From assembly GCA_030765065.1 (NCBI GenBank), contig CM060975.1:106970094-107034093 (forward strand): DNA of 64,000 nt. The letters run 5' to 3'. The notes under the pieces were generated by a model. That model saw nothing but the letters and a program-made list of their open reading frames with translations, was not told the DNA's origin and did no database searches. Made by a program: the position numbers and the translations under genes. The DNA comes from Deroplatys truncata (lineage: Eukaryota; Arthropoda; Insecta; Mantodea; Mantidae). This document shows positions 48,836 through 58,117 of the stretch, piece by piece. Position 1 is the stretch's first letter. The number at the start of each line of letters is the position of its first letter.

Positions 48836-50640
48836 AAGCTCATACTCTCTCACTGGATCCCTACTATGCATATAGTATTTCGCCACTGCGTCATTCCGAA
48901 GTTGCATAGCCCAATGACGGCGTTCCACATATCGGTGAAGCGACGCATACAGCTTGCTGGTATGGCAATTATCCGACACTGGAAACAAAATACTTGTTTG
49001 GAAGAGTTAAGGTGCTAATACCCTGAGCGATTTCCTTATGATGGTAGGTGTAGCTAATTGTCGGTCTCTTCGACAAACTCTTAGATGTTTAGCATTTTTG
49101 GCTTTGGACCTCCCGACATGTTCCCTCCTCACTATGGCATCGAAAAGAGTAACTCAATAAAGTACATTTAGGGCACCTGAATCTTCTACATCCCTTTATT
49201 ACACTTGTAGGATCTAGTCTGCTGATCACGTTGGAAGTTGTGATCTTCGCAGAACCGCCCACTCTGATCTTCAACGCTACTACGAACGTTAGATGAATGT
49301 TCCACGCTATCGACGAGTCTAAAATTCTTAACCTATTTGATAAAAGATCCATTAATGTATTTTTCTCAAAATGCTGTTATTTGATTTTATATTGTTTCTT
49401 TATAGAATTTAATACATTATTATGTAATTCCTTATGTGATTCATTTTCCTATGAATACAAGAACAATGTAATGAGTACGTTGCAGTGAGATTAATGTAGT
49501 TTCCGATTCAGCCCTGTATTAGGATTTTGTACTGAAACAGTACCATTAATAGCATTTCGTGATGTATGAAAATACAAGCGCATGCATGTTCAAAGAAGAC
49601 CACAAAGTCATAAGATTTAGGGACATTTGGATAGTAGATATACTGCACCCATAAAACAAACTTTCAATGCACATTATTTTACCTACAGGTCTATACACCG
49701 AGATAAAATGGCTGAACCTTCTGTTACAGAATAGCGCAGCAGGAATTATAGCTACGGCTGTACCTTTTCTCCAGCACTTCAATTAAAATTTAAATCCCTG
49801 TGATAAAAGTTTGATGAACACGGTGACAAGTTCCGTTTAACACATTAAAGAGATTGGCCAAGCATACCTACTTCACTTCTTTTAAAAGAAACTTTAATAA
49901 TAGGGAGGAATGGCACCATACGAAATGGAGGAGAAAGGAGGAGAAAAGTGAAAGGTTGTAGGACGTTTCTAGTTACCTCGTACCTCTCCCAAAGGAGCGA
50001 GCTGCAAGTTTAAGAATGTCTAACCTTTTGTAGAACCCACTGATAACCAGCATCCTCCTTAGAGCCCAAATGGAACATGAGACATGGGATAGGTGAAGGA
50101 AAAAGCACTCCTTTGAATCAGAATAAGCTGTGTTCAGGAGCTTTTCTTCTGGGAGAGAGTGAAATTGGAAGTAGAGAAATTCATTTTAATAAACTGAATA
50201 TTTATTTGGTTACTGCTCCACTTTTCCTGGCTTGGTAGAGCTAGCATGTTATGTGTAATGTGCAATGCATGTGTAATGCACTTAGGTTTTTCAAAGCGTA
50301 TGCATAATTTTAAATTAAGTGGGTTGGCGTCTTTATAGTAAACTGCTCAGCTATGTTTACTCTTATTTCTTAAGGATCTATATACATACAAACTGTTTTG
50401 TAGGCATGGAGGCAGGCTATACATCATCGAAGGAAATTTTAAATACAACCCACATTTTTCTCATATTTTCTGAAAGATATTTAAAAGACATTGTAGCAGG
50501 TGGGCGGTTCTCATGTATGCGCGTGATGTCTCACCTGGATGATGACTCGAGGTGGAACTCCTCTGAAGTTCTCTGTCTTGACTATGAGTCGGTAGAGCTG
50601 TGAACAAATTCTATTCCTAGCTACCTAGCTTTGTTGAACT
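48836..50640. other. Unannotated intergenic DNA
   Basis: No gene or repeat recognised. Frames at 49,089-49,352 and 50,319-50,603 lack recognisable content. Confidence 0.4.
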
Positions 50641-51400
50641 CAGGATATATTTGGGTGAAGGCAAATTAATAACATCAGTAGGGGAAATGGGCATTCTAAA
50701 ACAGTTAATTTATGCATGGCTATTCATATGCAAATGAGCTCCCCCACCTCCTCCCTCCCCCACCCCCTGCTACTTGGCATGGGCATTCTGAAACAGTTAG
50801 CCCCGCCCCCTCCCTCCCCCACCCCCACCCCCCGCTGTGCCTTGGTAGTTTTAGTTGCAGCTGCGGTCGTAAATCATGTTGAGTACAATGGAGGCTTGAC
50901 AGTTAGGTAATTAAAGCTGTCAATCAACTGTCAAAACGAACAAAGGGGTCATAAATTTAAGGTTCTGCAACAAAGGCGAGATGTTTTTCCTACCCATTCC
51001 ACACCCGGCCACTTCTGCACCTGGTCAGTTACCCACCCCCACTTCCATTGTGTGTCGAACACGTGGCATACTCGTTCCACTAGCTTTTAACAAAAGAACA
51101 ATGCTTAACCTTCAGCTGTCAAAATGAACAAAGCCCATGATGAATTAGGGTTGTAACAAAGCCTGACCCTTTCCATTGTGTAAGAGATTCTATTGTGTGT
51201 GCCTTTCTATTGTCCGATGCAAGCATTCTTTAGAAAGACACCTGCAGCGTTCCCATCCCAATAACAAAGCCTGACCCTTTCCATTGTGTAAGAGATTCTA
51301 TTGTCCTTGGCAAGGCTAGTTTAGAAAGACACCTGCAGCGTTCCCATTGTTTGGCCACCTGCTAGTTTAACAAAAGAATTCGAGGGTTGCTTTATACTCG
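50641..51400. repeat. C-rich and tandem duplicated block
   Basis: GGGCATTCTRAAACAGTTA occurs twice (about 50,690 and 50,780), each followed by CCTCCCTCCCCCACCCCC-type C-rich DNA. TGTCAAAACGAACAAAG recurs as TGTCAAAATGAACAAAG. A segment AACAAAGCCTGACCCTTTCC plus ATTGTGTAAGAGATTC is duplicated about 106 bases apart (51,156 and 51,262). No coding sequence is evident. Confidence 0.7.
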
Positions 51401-51609
51401 TCCTGTCCTTGTTTGTGTGAAAGAGAGAGAAACTTGTTTACCAACTCTGTGTGACGTCATTGTCGGCCATCATGATTTTGCCTGAGGGAGTTCTCTCCGA
51501 TGTTTTACGACCTCCTACGAATATACCCGAGCATAGTTAACAAGCATTCTGTTTCAGCCAACGACTCCGAAAAAAGCGTCTAATATACATTTCATTACGT
51601 GCATTAAAC

Positions 51610-52375
51610 CTCTGAGTGATATCCATAGATCGGTGTTCGATTCTTACTGTAATCAAAAGTTTATTGCTAATGAGAAATTAATGATTGATATTATTATATC
51701 ATTACCCTAATTAATAAAAAGGCGTTCAGAGAATTCTAGCTCGAGTCTTACCAAGTGAAACTCTAACGCGTAATAACTATTAAACTATGCAAGGTCAGAT
51801 TAAAAAAATGTATTTATCAATTATAATTTAATTTTTTATATATCATTACCCTAATTAATGAAAGGGTGTTCAGAGGGTTCTAGTTCGAATCTTACCCAAC
51901 GAAACTCTAATGCTTAATAAATATTAAACTATGCAAGGTCAGATTAAAATGCATTTAACAAATTTAATTTTTATATATCATTACAATAATTAATAAAAGG
52001 GTGTTCAGTGGGTTCTAGATCGAATCTCTAATGCTTAATAAATATTAAACTATGTGAGTATTGCGCGGCCAGATTAAAACGTGTTTAACGAATATAATTT
52101 AATTAATGAAACGGTGTTCAGGGGGATCCTAGATCGAATCTGCGAAACTCTAATGCTTAATAAATATTAAACTATGCACGACCAGATTAAAATGTGTTTA
52201 ACAAATATAATTTAATATACACGACATTACAATGTTTAACGATCTGTATTCTTAGGAACCAGAGGTCCATAGTTCGAATCCAACCCTGTGAAACGCTATA
52301 ATAACTATTAAGTTATTGAAGCAGCGGGCGGTCGGATTAAAATTGCATTTAACAACTATAATTATTTATATTAAA
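51610..52375. repeat. Tandem repeat, about six copies of a 110-145-bp unit
   Basis: Each unit has GGTGTTCAG-GGGTTCTAG, TTCGAATC, AACTCTAATGCTTAATAA, TATTAAACTATGCA and GGTCAGATTAAAA blocks. Copies start near 51,612, 51,726, 51,868, 52,001, 52,113 and 52,237, with lengths varying through small indels. The TTCGAATC core looks like a tRNA T-arm/B-box motif, but no cloverleaf or A box is evident. Confidence 0.8.
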
Positions 52376-52484
52376 CCCTGATGCATACTTAGATATCTCG
52401 ATGCCTAGACAACATTCTTTCTTCTTCTCCTCTCTTTTTCTTGCTATCTATCTCTTTCTTTCTCCACGACTTGTACACATTCAG

Positions 52485-52765
52485 GCGTTCACATATACAC
52501 GAGCGCTTGTACACACATCAGCAATCATACACAGGTGCACGCATGCAAGCACATACACACACACACACTCACATACATACAATAGTACACACACACACAC
52601 ACACATACACGCATTCACGCACCTCATGCGTATACATACATACACCAGTGCTCTTACACTCACACATACATATACATGGACAAACACACACACGTGCAAG
52701 CACATATGCCTGTTCACTTACACCCAGCAGCACCAACCAACACACGCACACACCAACTCACGCGC
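52485..52765. repeat. CA-rich interrupted microsatellite
   Basis: ACACAC runs are mixed with ATACAC, GCAC and TTCAC steps. Long frames across it (125 and 146 residues, His/Thr-rich) reflect the simple repeat and are not genes. Confidence 0.9.
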
Positions 52766-52883
52766 ATGTCCTGAATGAAAAGAGACAAAATGATGCAATA
52801 AAAACTAATTATAGCTCGGGATGCAAGGCTCCATTTACGATTGCTCGAAACCGGTCTTCTAATAACTCCAAAACTAATTAAAA

Positions 52884-53606
52884 TAAAGACAGTAAATAAA
52901 CTTTATTACTTTTATGCCATTAGCTCGTTTCTTGTGCATGTATATTAGAGTCCAGGTGTCATGGGTTCGATCCTTAACTTTAAAATCTCAATTATCTCAG
53001 AAACTAGCAGGGATTAAGGTGCGGACCAAAGCACGATTTTTAGTTTCTACGATGAACAATTAATGCTTTATATAATTTCCAATCAGTGTCCCTAGCTCGA
53101 AACCCGATCTTTCAGTGACTTCCTTAATTTTCCACTGTGTTCTAGAATATATCACTTAGATAAATGTTGCAACTGCATACAGGTCTTTTAAACACATCAA
53201 ACTAATATTATAAATAATTTTGTTTCTGGCGTTCTGAGTTCGAATACCGATTCAGTGAAGTTTACTTATAAATTTAATAACAGTAAATAATTAAGACAAA
53301 GGTACCAAATAAACCTATTACGTTTATGTCATCAGATAATATCTTGCGGTGTATATTAGGGTACCTGACGTCCAGGGTTCGATCCTTAAGTTTAAATCTC
53401 AATTATCGCAGAAACTAGCAGAGATAGAGCTGTAGACGAAAGCATGTTTGATAGCTCATACAATGAACAATTAATGCTGTATATAATTTTCAATCAGTTG
53501 CCCCTAGTTCGAACCCCGATCTTTCAATGACTTCACTGATTTTCCTCTGTACTCTGGAATGCATCGCTTAGATTGATGCTTTAACTGCATGCAGCTTTGT
53601 GTAACG
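52884..53606. repeat. Two tandem copies of a ~409-bp unit
   Basis: Copies start at about 52,884 and 53,293. Shared blocks include GGGTTCGATCCTTAA, CAGAAACTAGCAG, GAACAATTAATGCT, TCGAAMCCCGATCTTTCA and GCATRCAG. Each carries two or three B-box-like TTCGA motifs. The second copy stops before the GA-rich tract at 53.63 kb. Confidence 0.8.
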
Positions 53607-53626
53607 ACATTATGGATGTACTCTGT

Positions 53627-53955
53627 GTGAGAGAGAGCGAGAGAGGGAGAGAGAGAGAGGGAGAGGAAGTGAAACAAGCAGGGATAGAAGTGCTGAGGGC
53701 CTCTGCGCAAGCGTAGCAAGAGATGATGCCATTGGCTGCAATAATCACGTGACGTGTAAGCATCACAGCCATGATGACGTGCAGGCATCGCCTGGAGGGG
53801 GTTTAGATCCCTATATAAACAGACATCTGTCCCATGTTAGAACTGTTGTGTACTTATTAACTTTACATTCAAGTTTTAAAGAGCTTTAAAAGCAACGTGA
53901 GCTACAGGCCGTCTACACATTCAGCACATATCAAAACGGGGCAATGCAAGGTGAG
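53627..53955 (+). promoter_or_regulatory. Promoter-like region at the left edge of the virus-like element
   Basis: In order: a GA-rich tract at 53,627-53,672 (GAGAG runs, as bound by GAGA factor in insects), GCGCAAGCG at 53,705, an inverted CCAAT (ATTGG, 53,731-53,735), CACGTGACGTG at 53,746-53,756, TGACGT at 53,775-53,780 and TATATAAA at 53,812-53,819. About 130 bases after the TATA box is a consensus 5' splice site (CAAG/GTGAGT, junction at 53,950/53,951), suggesting a short leader exon. The only gene downstream on this strand is the 117-residue frame at 54.7 kb. The assignment to that gene is inferred. Confidence 0.55.
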
Positions 53956-54069
53956 TTTTAAATAACTATACAAAATCACTGTTGGCTTTTACAATACATT
54001 TAATTTTATTTAAACGTTACAGTACATGAAAGACGATTCGTTACAAAGAGCATCATATTTTCTAATCTG

Positions 54070-54640
54070 TGCTTTACATTCACATGGATTTCACTGCATA
54101 CTCTTCTTCAGTTCACATGATTTTCGCCACACATTCTTCTTACATAAACATTCATACGACTTTCCCCTCATTCTTTGTTTCCCTATACACTCACATGATT
54201 TCCTCTACTCATTCTTTATTCCACCTACAGGTTCATGCTCTGTTAACATTCACATGACTTTCTCTTCACATTCTTTGCTTCCATTAACATTCACATGATT
54301 TTCGCCACACATTCTTCTTACATAAACATTCATACGACTTTACCCTCATTCTTTGTTTCACTATACAGTCACATGATTTCCTCTACTCATTCTTTGTCCC
54401 CCTGCAGGTTCATGCTTTGTTAACATTCACACGACGTTCTCAGCTCATTTCTCTATTGACATTCACATGATCTTCTCAACACATTCTTCTTACTTAAACA
54501 TTCATACGATTTTCCCCCTCATTCTTTGTTTCACTATACATTCGCACACGATTTCCTCTACTCATTCTTTGGTTCTCTGCTGGCTCATCTTCAATGAACA
54601 TTCACATGATTTCTGTACTTATTCTTTATTTCTCTACACC
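54070..54640 (+). repeat. Iterated motif array, left arm
   Basis: About 13 copies of an ACATTCACATGAYTTTCTC-like motif are spaced roughly 35-58 bases apart, interleaved with TCATTCTTTGTTTC-type pyrimidine stretches. A larger period of about 175 bases (copies from 54,111, 54,290 and 54,461) is also visible. The best single copy, at 54,247, reads ACATTCACATGACTTTCTCT. The plus strand is pyrimidine-rich. Short Phe/His/Ser-rich frames across it are not genes. Confidence 0.8.
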
Positions 54641-54712
54641 CTCATAGGCTTACTTACAAAACATACACACCCTAGTTCTTCAACTTGAATAATGTAGTGA
54701 AAATAATAATTC

Positions 54713-55066
54713 ATGACAATGTCTGTTACAGATTGTTTAGCTGATAGACTTAACAAGATGGTGGAAGAGCGTAGTTTCCTACCGACTCGTCGAGTTCAAG
54801 ATCTCGAAATAGGTCTTAACTATGAGATAAAGTCCTTAAAGAGAGTTCAAACAAGATATGGTACCAGGATCGTATCTTCGCTGGAGGATTGTCAAGTGTT
54901 CTTGCCAGAGCGCTATAATTCGTTAACCGATCAAGAGATTGCAGAAATACCTGGGAGCGTATACCTACAGTATAATGGCATGGCAGAGAAGGGGAAATTT
55001 AAGACATGTAAATTGTCTTTTTTACATGCAAAGAAGGTGCGTAGAAGTGTCAAACTTAAGTATTGA
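54713..55066 (+). CDS. Small conserved-looking protein of the virus-like element, left-arm copy
   Basis: 117 residues from an ATG, with a second Met at residue 3. An N-terminal helical stretch (residues 7-33) is followed by a beta-rich domain with VQTRYGTRIV (45-54), VFLPERY (62-68), an LTDQEI turn (71-76) and a basic C-terminus KKVRRSVKLKY (107-117). I recall similar short proteins with a K-V-T-YG-R and VFLP-R pattern in invertebrate virus-like elements. Their function is unknown to me; a nucleic-acid-binding role would fit the fold pattern and basic tail, but this is inference. AATAAA follows at about 55,099. A promoter and donor-like splice site lie about 0.8 kb upstream. The copy in the right arm encodes the same protein. 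Confidence 0.6.
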   Translation: MTMSVTDCLADRLNKMVEERSFLPTRRVQDLEIGLNYEIKSLKRVQTRYGTRIVSSLEDCQVFLPERYNSLTDQEIAEIPGSVYLQYNGMAEKGKFKTCKLSFLHAKKVRRSVKLKY

Positions 55067-56449
55067 ATGTTCTCCCATTTCACAATGAAAAATTCATAAA
55101 TAAAACAACTGACTCATTGATATTACATATAAGGATACAAAAGATGCATATTATAGAATTTTATAAAAAATTAACGAAATTACAATATCACATGCTTGAG
55201 TTTAATTATATCTAGCGCATTGAAATAACTCTAAATATCCGAATGTTTATACAAATCTTTGTGCTTCTTTTTACATGTGCCATATGCTTCATTTTACATG
55301 TATCATAACAAAAAATGTAATTCTTTCCAGGTTGCCTTTACTTGACCAAGATAGTTTTCTAAGACTTTCATTTTGCAATGTTTCAGGGTGTGCAATAAGA
55401 GGAAGAAGAAGAAGAGGAATAGCCTGCTGGCATGCAAAGGATGCTGACGCTATGGGAGGGTAGAATACCTACAAGAAACATTTCGGCAACAAACGGGTGC
55501 TGAGACATCTACATCACCGAAACACATTAAGACAGGATCCTTATATAACATTACAGGGTATACAATGAAAAAATAGGGTCCATTTTGTATACAATTCAAT
55601 GCATGGCTGAGAGTTAGCTCGAACTAGTCTCCCTATATTCACTGAAATTAAGCATTGTGAGCAATAATTTAAGTGACTGTGAAAATACTTTAAGTAATGG
55701 TGAAATTTGTATCCTAAAAGACTTGAGCCCTGTATACATTAACAGCATTAAGGCTGTTTGCCACGCTGGAATACAAATTATGAAAATAAAAAGACTTTCA
55801 TTTAAATAATAAGGAAATTTGCATAACCTGCTGTTACAAGTGTAATGACATATACAGAAACAATGAGTCGGACGAGAAAGTGATGGAAATGTGAGATAAA
55901 TAATAACAATAAAAGAATTAAGGTATGCTTTTACATAGTGTTTTTATTCATTAAAAATCCTTGTATTCCTAATGAAAAATAAATCATTACAATGATTAGT
56001 TTAAGTTATATCACAATGATCAAAAAGAGAACCTTCTTTAGATGCATTACTCGATCTTAAGTCAGAGCACCAAAAAATGACAAATCACGGCTTCTCCATT
56101 TTAGATGTGGTGTCACTATTCAGGTAAATTCATGTAACACAACAGGTTGAGTATGCAGATCTGTGGTCCTAAATGGGTGAAACAGAGTATTATCCAGCTT
56201 AACAGTCTTGAGATCTCACCATCAGAAAGTCGAATCACAAGCCTTCTCCACTCGCTGAGCACAGGTTTAACAACAGCATTCTCTTCACCCTGAGACGATG
56301 TAAAGTATATAAATGTTCAACTTGACAAGGGATTCTAAACTGGTTGTTAGAGTCCAGAACTGATGTATTATATGGTGAACACACATGTTCCTCTTCTTAG
56401 CGATCTTGTCGTCGAATCTCGGTGTCGATAACATTGAAGATGCCCATGA
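55067..56449. other. Arm spacer without a firm gene
   Basis: It lies between two converging frames. A pyrimidine-rich acceptor-like site (TTTGCAATGTTTCAG) at about 55,371-55,385 precedes an Arg/Lys-codon-rich stretch (55,396-55,425), which could be a small 3' exon. The 62-residue frame at 55,275-55,463 across it is not convincing by itself. The same sequence is present inverted in the right arm. Confidence 0.4.
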
Positions 56450-56803
56450 TTATAGGATTCTGAAGCCCAAAAACTGTAGGAACTGCTGATTGCGTGATGT
56501 TAACCTGATGGGCGTCAAGGGCAGAGCATGATGTGTGCGTCGAATCATTCCATTATTATATCCTCGACGTCGTTGACTTCTTCTAAAAACTATAGGCATT
56601 ATGCTTATATCCTTGTTTCTAAAGGCAATGATATTGCTGTTAGGCTCCCCTGTTTGCTCTATGAAGCGGATGTTTATGAACAACAGGTAAAATTTGATTT
56701 GATGGTTCCTGTGAAATACGTTATCCAGCCGTAACAGATGGGAAAACTGGTAGATGGAATGTCCACTTTTACTATAGAGGAAGGAGACTGATGCAATACT
56801 GCG
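56450..56803 (-). CDS. Outward-reading exon-like frame of the virus-like element, left-arm copy
   Basis: An open frame of 117 codons, without an ATG near its start, is preceded by an acceptor-like AATTTAGCGCAG. This suggests a 3' exon, not a stand-alone gene. Readable parts are RLDNVFHRNHQIKFYLLFIN, IEQTGEPNSNIIAFRNKDIS, RRSQRRRGYNNGMIRRTHH and a C-terminal RLTSRNQQFLQFLGFRIL. The Arg-rich stretch and the L(T/S)-N--FL--LGF ending look conserved to me, and I associate the latter with virus-like elements, though I cannot name the protein. It lies downstream of the minor-capsid-like gene on the same strand and converges with the 117-residue gene from outside. Confidence 0.5.
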   Translation of the reverse strand, partial: RSIASVSFLYSKSGHSIYQFSHLLRLDNVFHRNHQIKFYLLFINIRFIEQTGEPNSNIIAFRNKDISIMPIVFRRSQRRRGYNNGMIRRTHHALPLTPIRLTSRNQQFLQFLGFRIL

Positions 56804-56978
56804 CTAAATTCGTATGATGCTCAACTTAAATATGTTCACTAGGAAATCAGATTCAGACAGCTGATTAGATGGAATAACTTTGTCACCGAAGGGTCGCAGA
56901 ACGTTCCTATAGAACAATCACTGGAAAAAATCAAGAGTGAAAGGTCATTTTAATGACATTTTTAATATTATTATTATT

Positions 56979-56984
56979 TTTATT
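56979..56984 (-). terminator. Poly(A) signal, left arm
   Basis: AATAAA on the minus strand, about 95 bases after the stop of the minor-capsid-like gene. The inverted copy in the right arm sits in the equivalent place after the zinc-finger gene. It lies in an (ATT)n stretch, so chance occurrence is possible. Confidence 0.4.
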
Positions 56985-57078
56985 ATTATTACTATTCACT
57001 GATCTAATAAAGAAGACATTCGCATCCTAATATGAGGAATCTTTAAACGTCGGGCGTACAAGTCCAGGTCTATGTTAC

Positions 57079-57585
57079 TCAATGTTTTTTCCGGGACAAG
57101 TATAGCCCCCTGCCAGAGTTTTTTGAATTCCCTTTCAGGCTCTGTCTCCTCTTCGTTTCTGTGTTTCTTCGCTTATTCTTCTTCACTCGAAAACCTCTCC
57201 CTCTTGCTTCAATTTCTCTGTTACGTCTCATCATTTCAGCAAGTTGTTTATCCGCAGCTTTTTTCGTATTTACAGCTGTAGCAATTTGTGATGCTCCTCC
57301 AGCGGCGGCTCCTAGTGCTGCAATAATTGGTATGAGCTGTAGAAATCCTCCTCGTTTCTTCTTTTTGGACCCTCCGCCAACAGATACCTTTCTCTCAATT
57401 TCTCTCTTATGCCTCATCATTTCGGCAAGTTGTTTATCTGCTGCCTTTTCCTTATTTACTGCTGAGGCAATTTGGGCTGCACCTCCAGCAGCAGCGCCTA
57501 GAGCTGCAATAATTGGTATGAGAGGTAGAAATCCTCCTCGTTTCTTCTTCATGGTTACTGCACCTGGAGCTACCTTTCCCTTCAT
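57079..57585 (-). CDS. Minor-capsid-like protein with internal duplication
   Basis: 168 residues from ATG. Two tandem units of 62 residues repeat the plan KKKRGGFL-LIPIIAALGAAA (13-33 and 75-95), then GGA-QIA-AVN and an ADKQLAEMMR-(H/R)-(K/N)REIE helix (50-64 and 112-126). The C-terminus is very basic and ends SGRGLYLSRKKH. A basic head, a Gly/Ala-rich amphipathic or membrane-active helix and a GLYL motif are what I recall from adenovirus pX/pVI-like minor capsid proteins of Polinton-type elements. A single unit is the usual form, so the duplication is unusual. A minus-strand TATA box lies at 57,926-57,932. The gene looks whole. Alternative: an unrelated membrane-active peptide precursor. Confidence 0.6.
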   Translation of the reverse strand: MKGKVAPGAVTMKKKRGGFLPLIPIIAALGAAAGGAAQIASAVNKEKAADKQLAEMMRHKREIERKVSVGGGSKKKKRGGFLQLIPIIAALGAAAGGASQIATAVNTKKAADKQLAEMMRRNREIEARGRGFRVKKNKRRNTETKRRQSLKGNSKNSGRGLYLSRKKH

Positions 57586-57925
57586 AATTGCTGTTACTAG
57601 TCACGCTGCCAACTTTTTCACCTAATGTAACATCAGATTGCACGCTTTACCAAGTCGTTTCAGTCAGATCTTGGCAGCAATGTTTCTCGAAGCAGAGACC
57701 TTATGCTGAGCGTTGGCAATGCCACTAAGATTACACGAATCGTCTAACGGAATGATTCCAGGGTCTCCTATCTTTAATTTTTCTCTAGCTTTACCACAGT
57801 TCCTCAGCCTATGTAACCAGGTAAATGTACTTCAATGGTTGCAGGCTAGTGAGAGAGTTAATTAAACCGAAACCTCTTGCGAGCTTAACCACGTTATACT
57901 AATCGATTTTTATTCAGGATAGTTC

Positions 57926-57932
57926 TTTTATA
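57926..57932 (-). promoter_or_regulatory. TATA box for the minor-capsid-like gene
   Basis: TATAAAA on the minus strand, within GTATAAAAG, about 340 bases upstream of the ATG at 57,585. It lies between the minisatellite and the gene. The long leader could contain an intron, which is not resolved here. Confidence 0.5.
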
Positions 57933-58117
57933 CTTTCTCATTAGCGTATATACATTAAGAGCGATTTATTTTACTTTAGCTGTCAAGCTAGAGAGGATGA
58001 AACAAGAATGCTCACAGCCTATTGATATGTTAGACTTTGAAAGCGACTTTAGATGTGAACTTAGTGGAAAACTGTTTCATGTCAACGTTATATACGTTCC
58101 CATCATGTAACCCATTC

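Larger units (their letters stand above)
54385..57044. repeat. Left arm of the giant inverted repeat (visible paired part)
   Basis: It pairs base by base with 61,355-64,000 on the other strand, with only scattered single differences and one short (ATT)n length difference near the inner end. The inner limit is sharp: pairing stops just beyond GAATCTTTAAAC at about 57,044. The outer limit lies left of 54,385 but its partner is outside the window. Confidence 0.9.

Noticed and set aside
51610-52375. CRISPR-like array
   Set aside because: Units are 110-145 bp tandem repeats without short repeats and unique spacers, in a eukaryotic context.
52401-52881. His/Thr-rich frames of 125 and 146 codons
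   Set aside because: They are simple translations of the CA-rich microsatellite.
54026-54688. Phe/His/Ser-rich frames over the iterated motif array
   Set aside because: They are low-complexity translations of tandem motifs.
55275-55463. 62-codon frame in the arm (and its copy at 62,922-63,110)
   Set aside because: Preserved in both arms only because the arms are nearly identical. The basic stretch may belong to a small exon in another frame, which the sequence alone does not settle.
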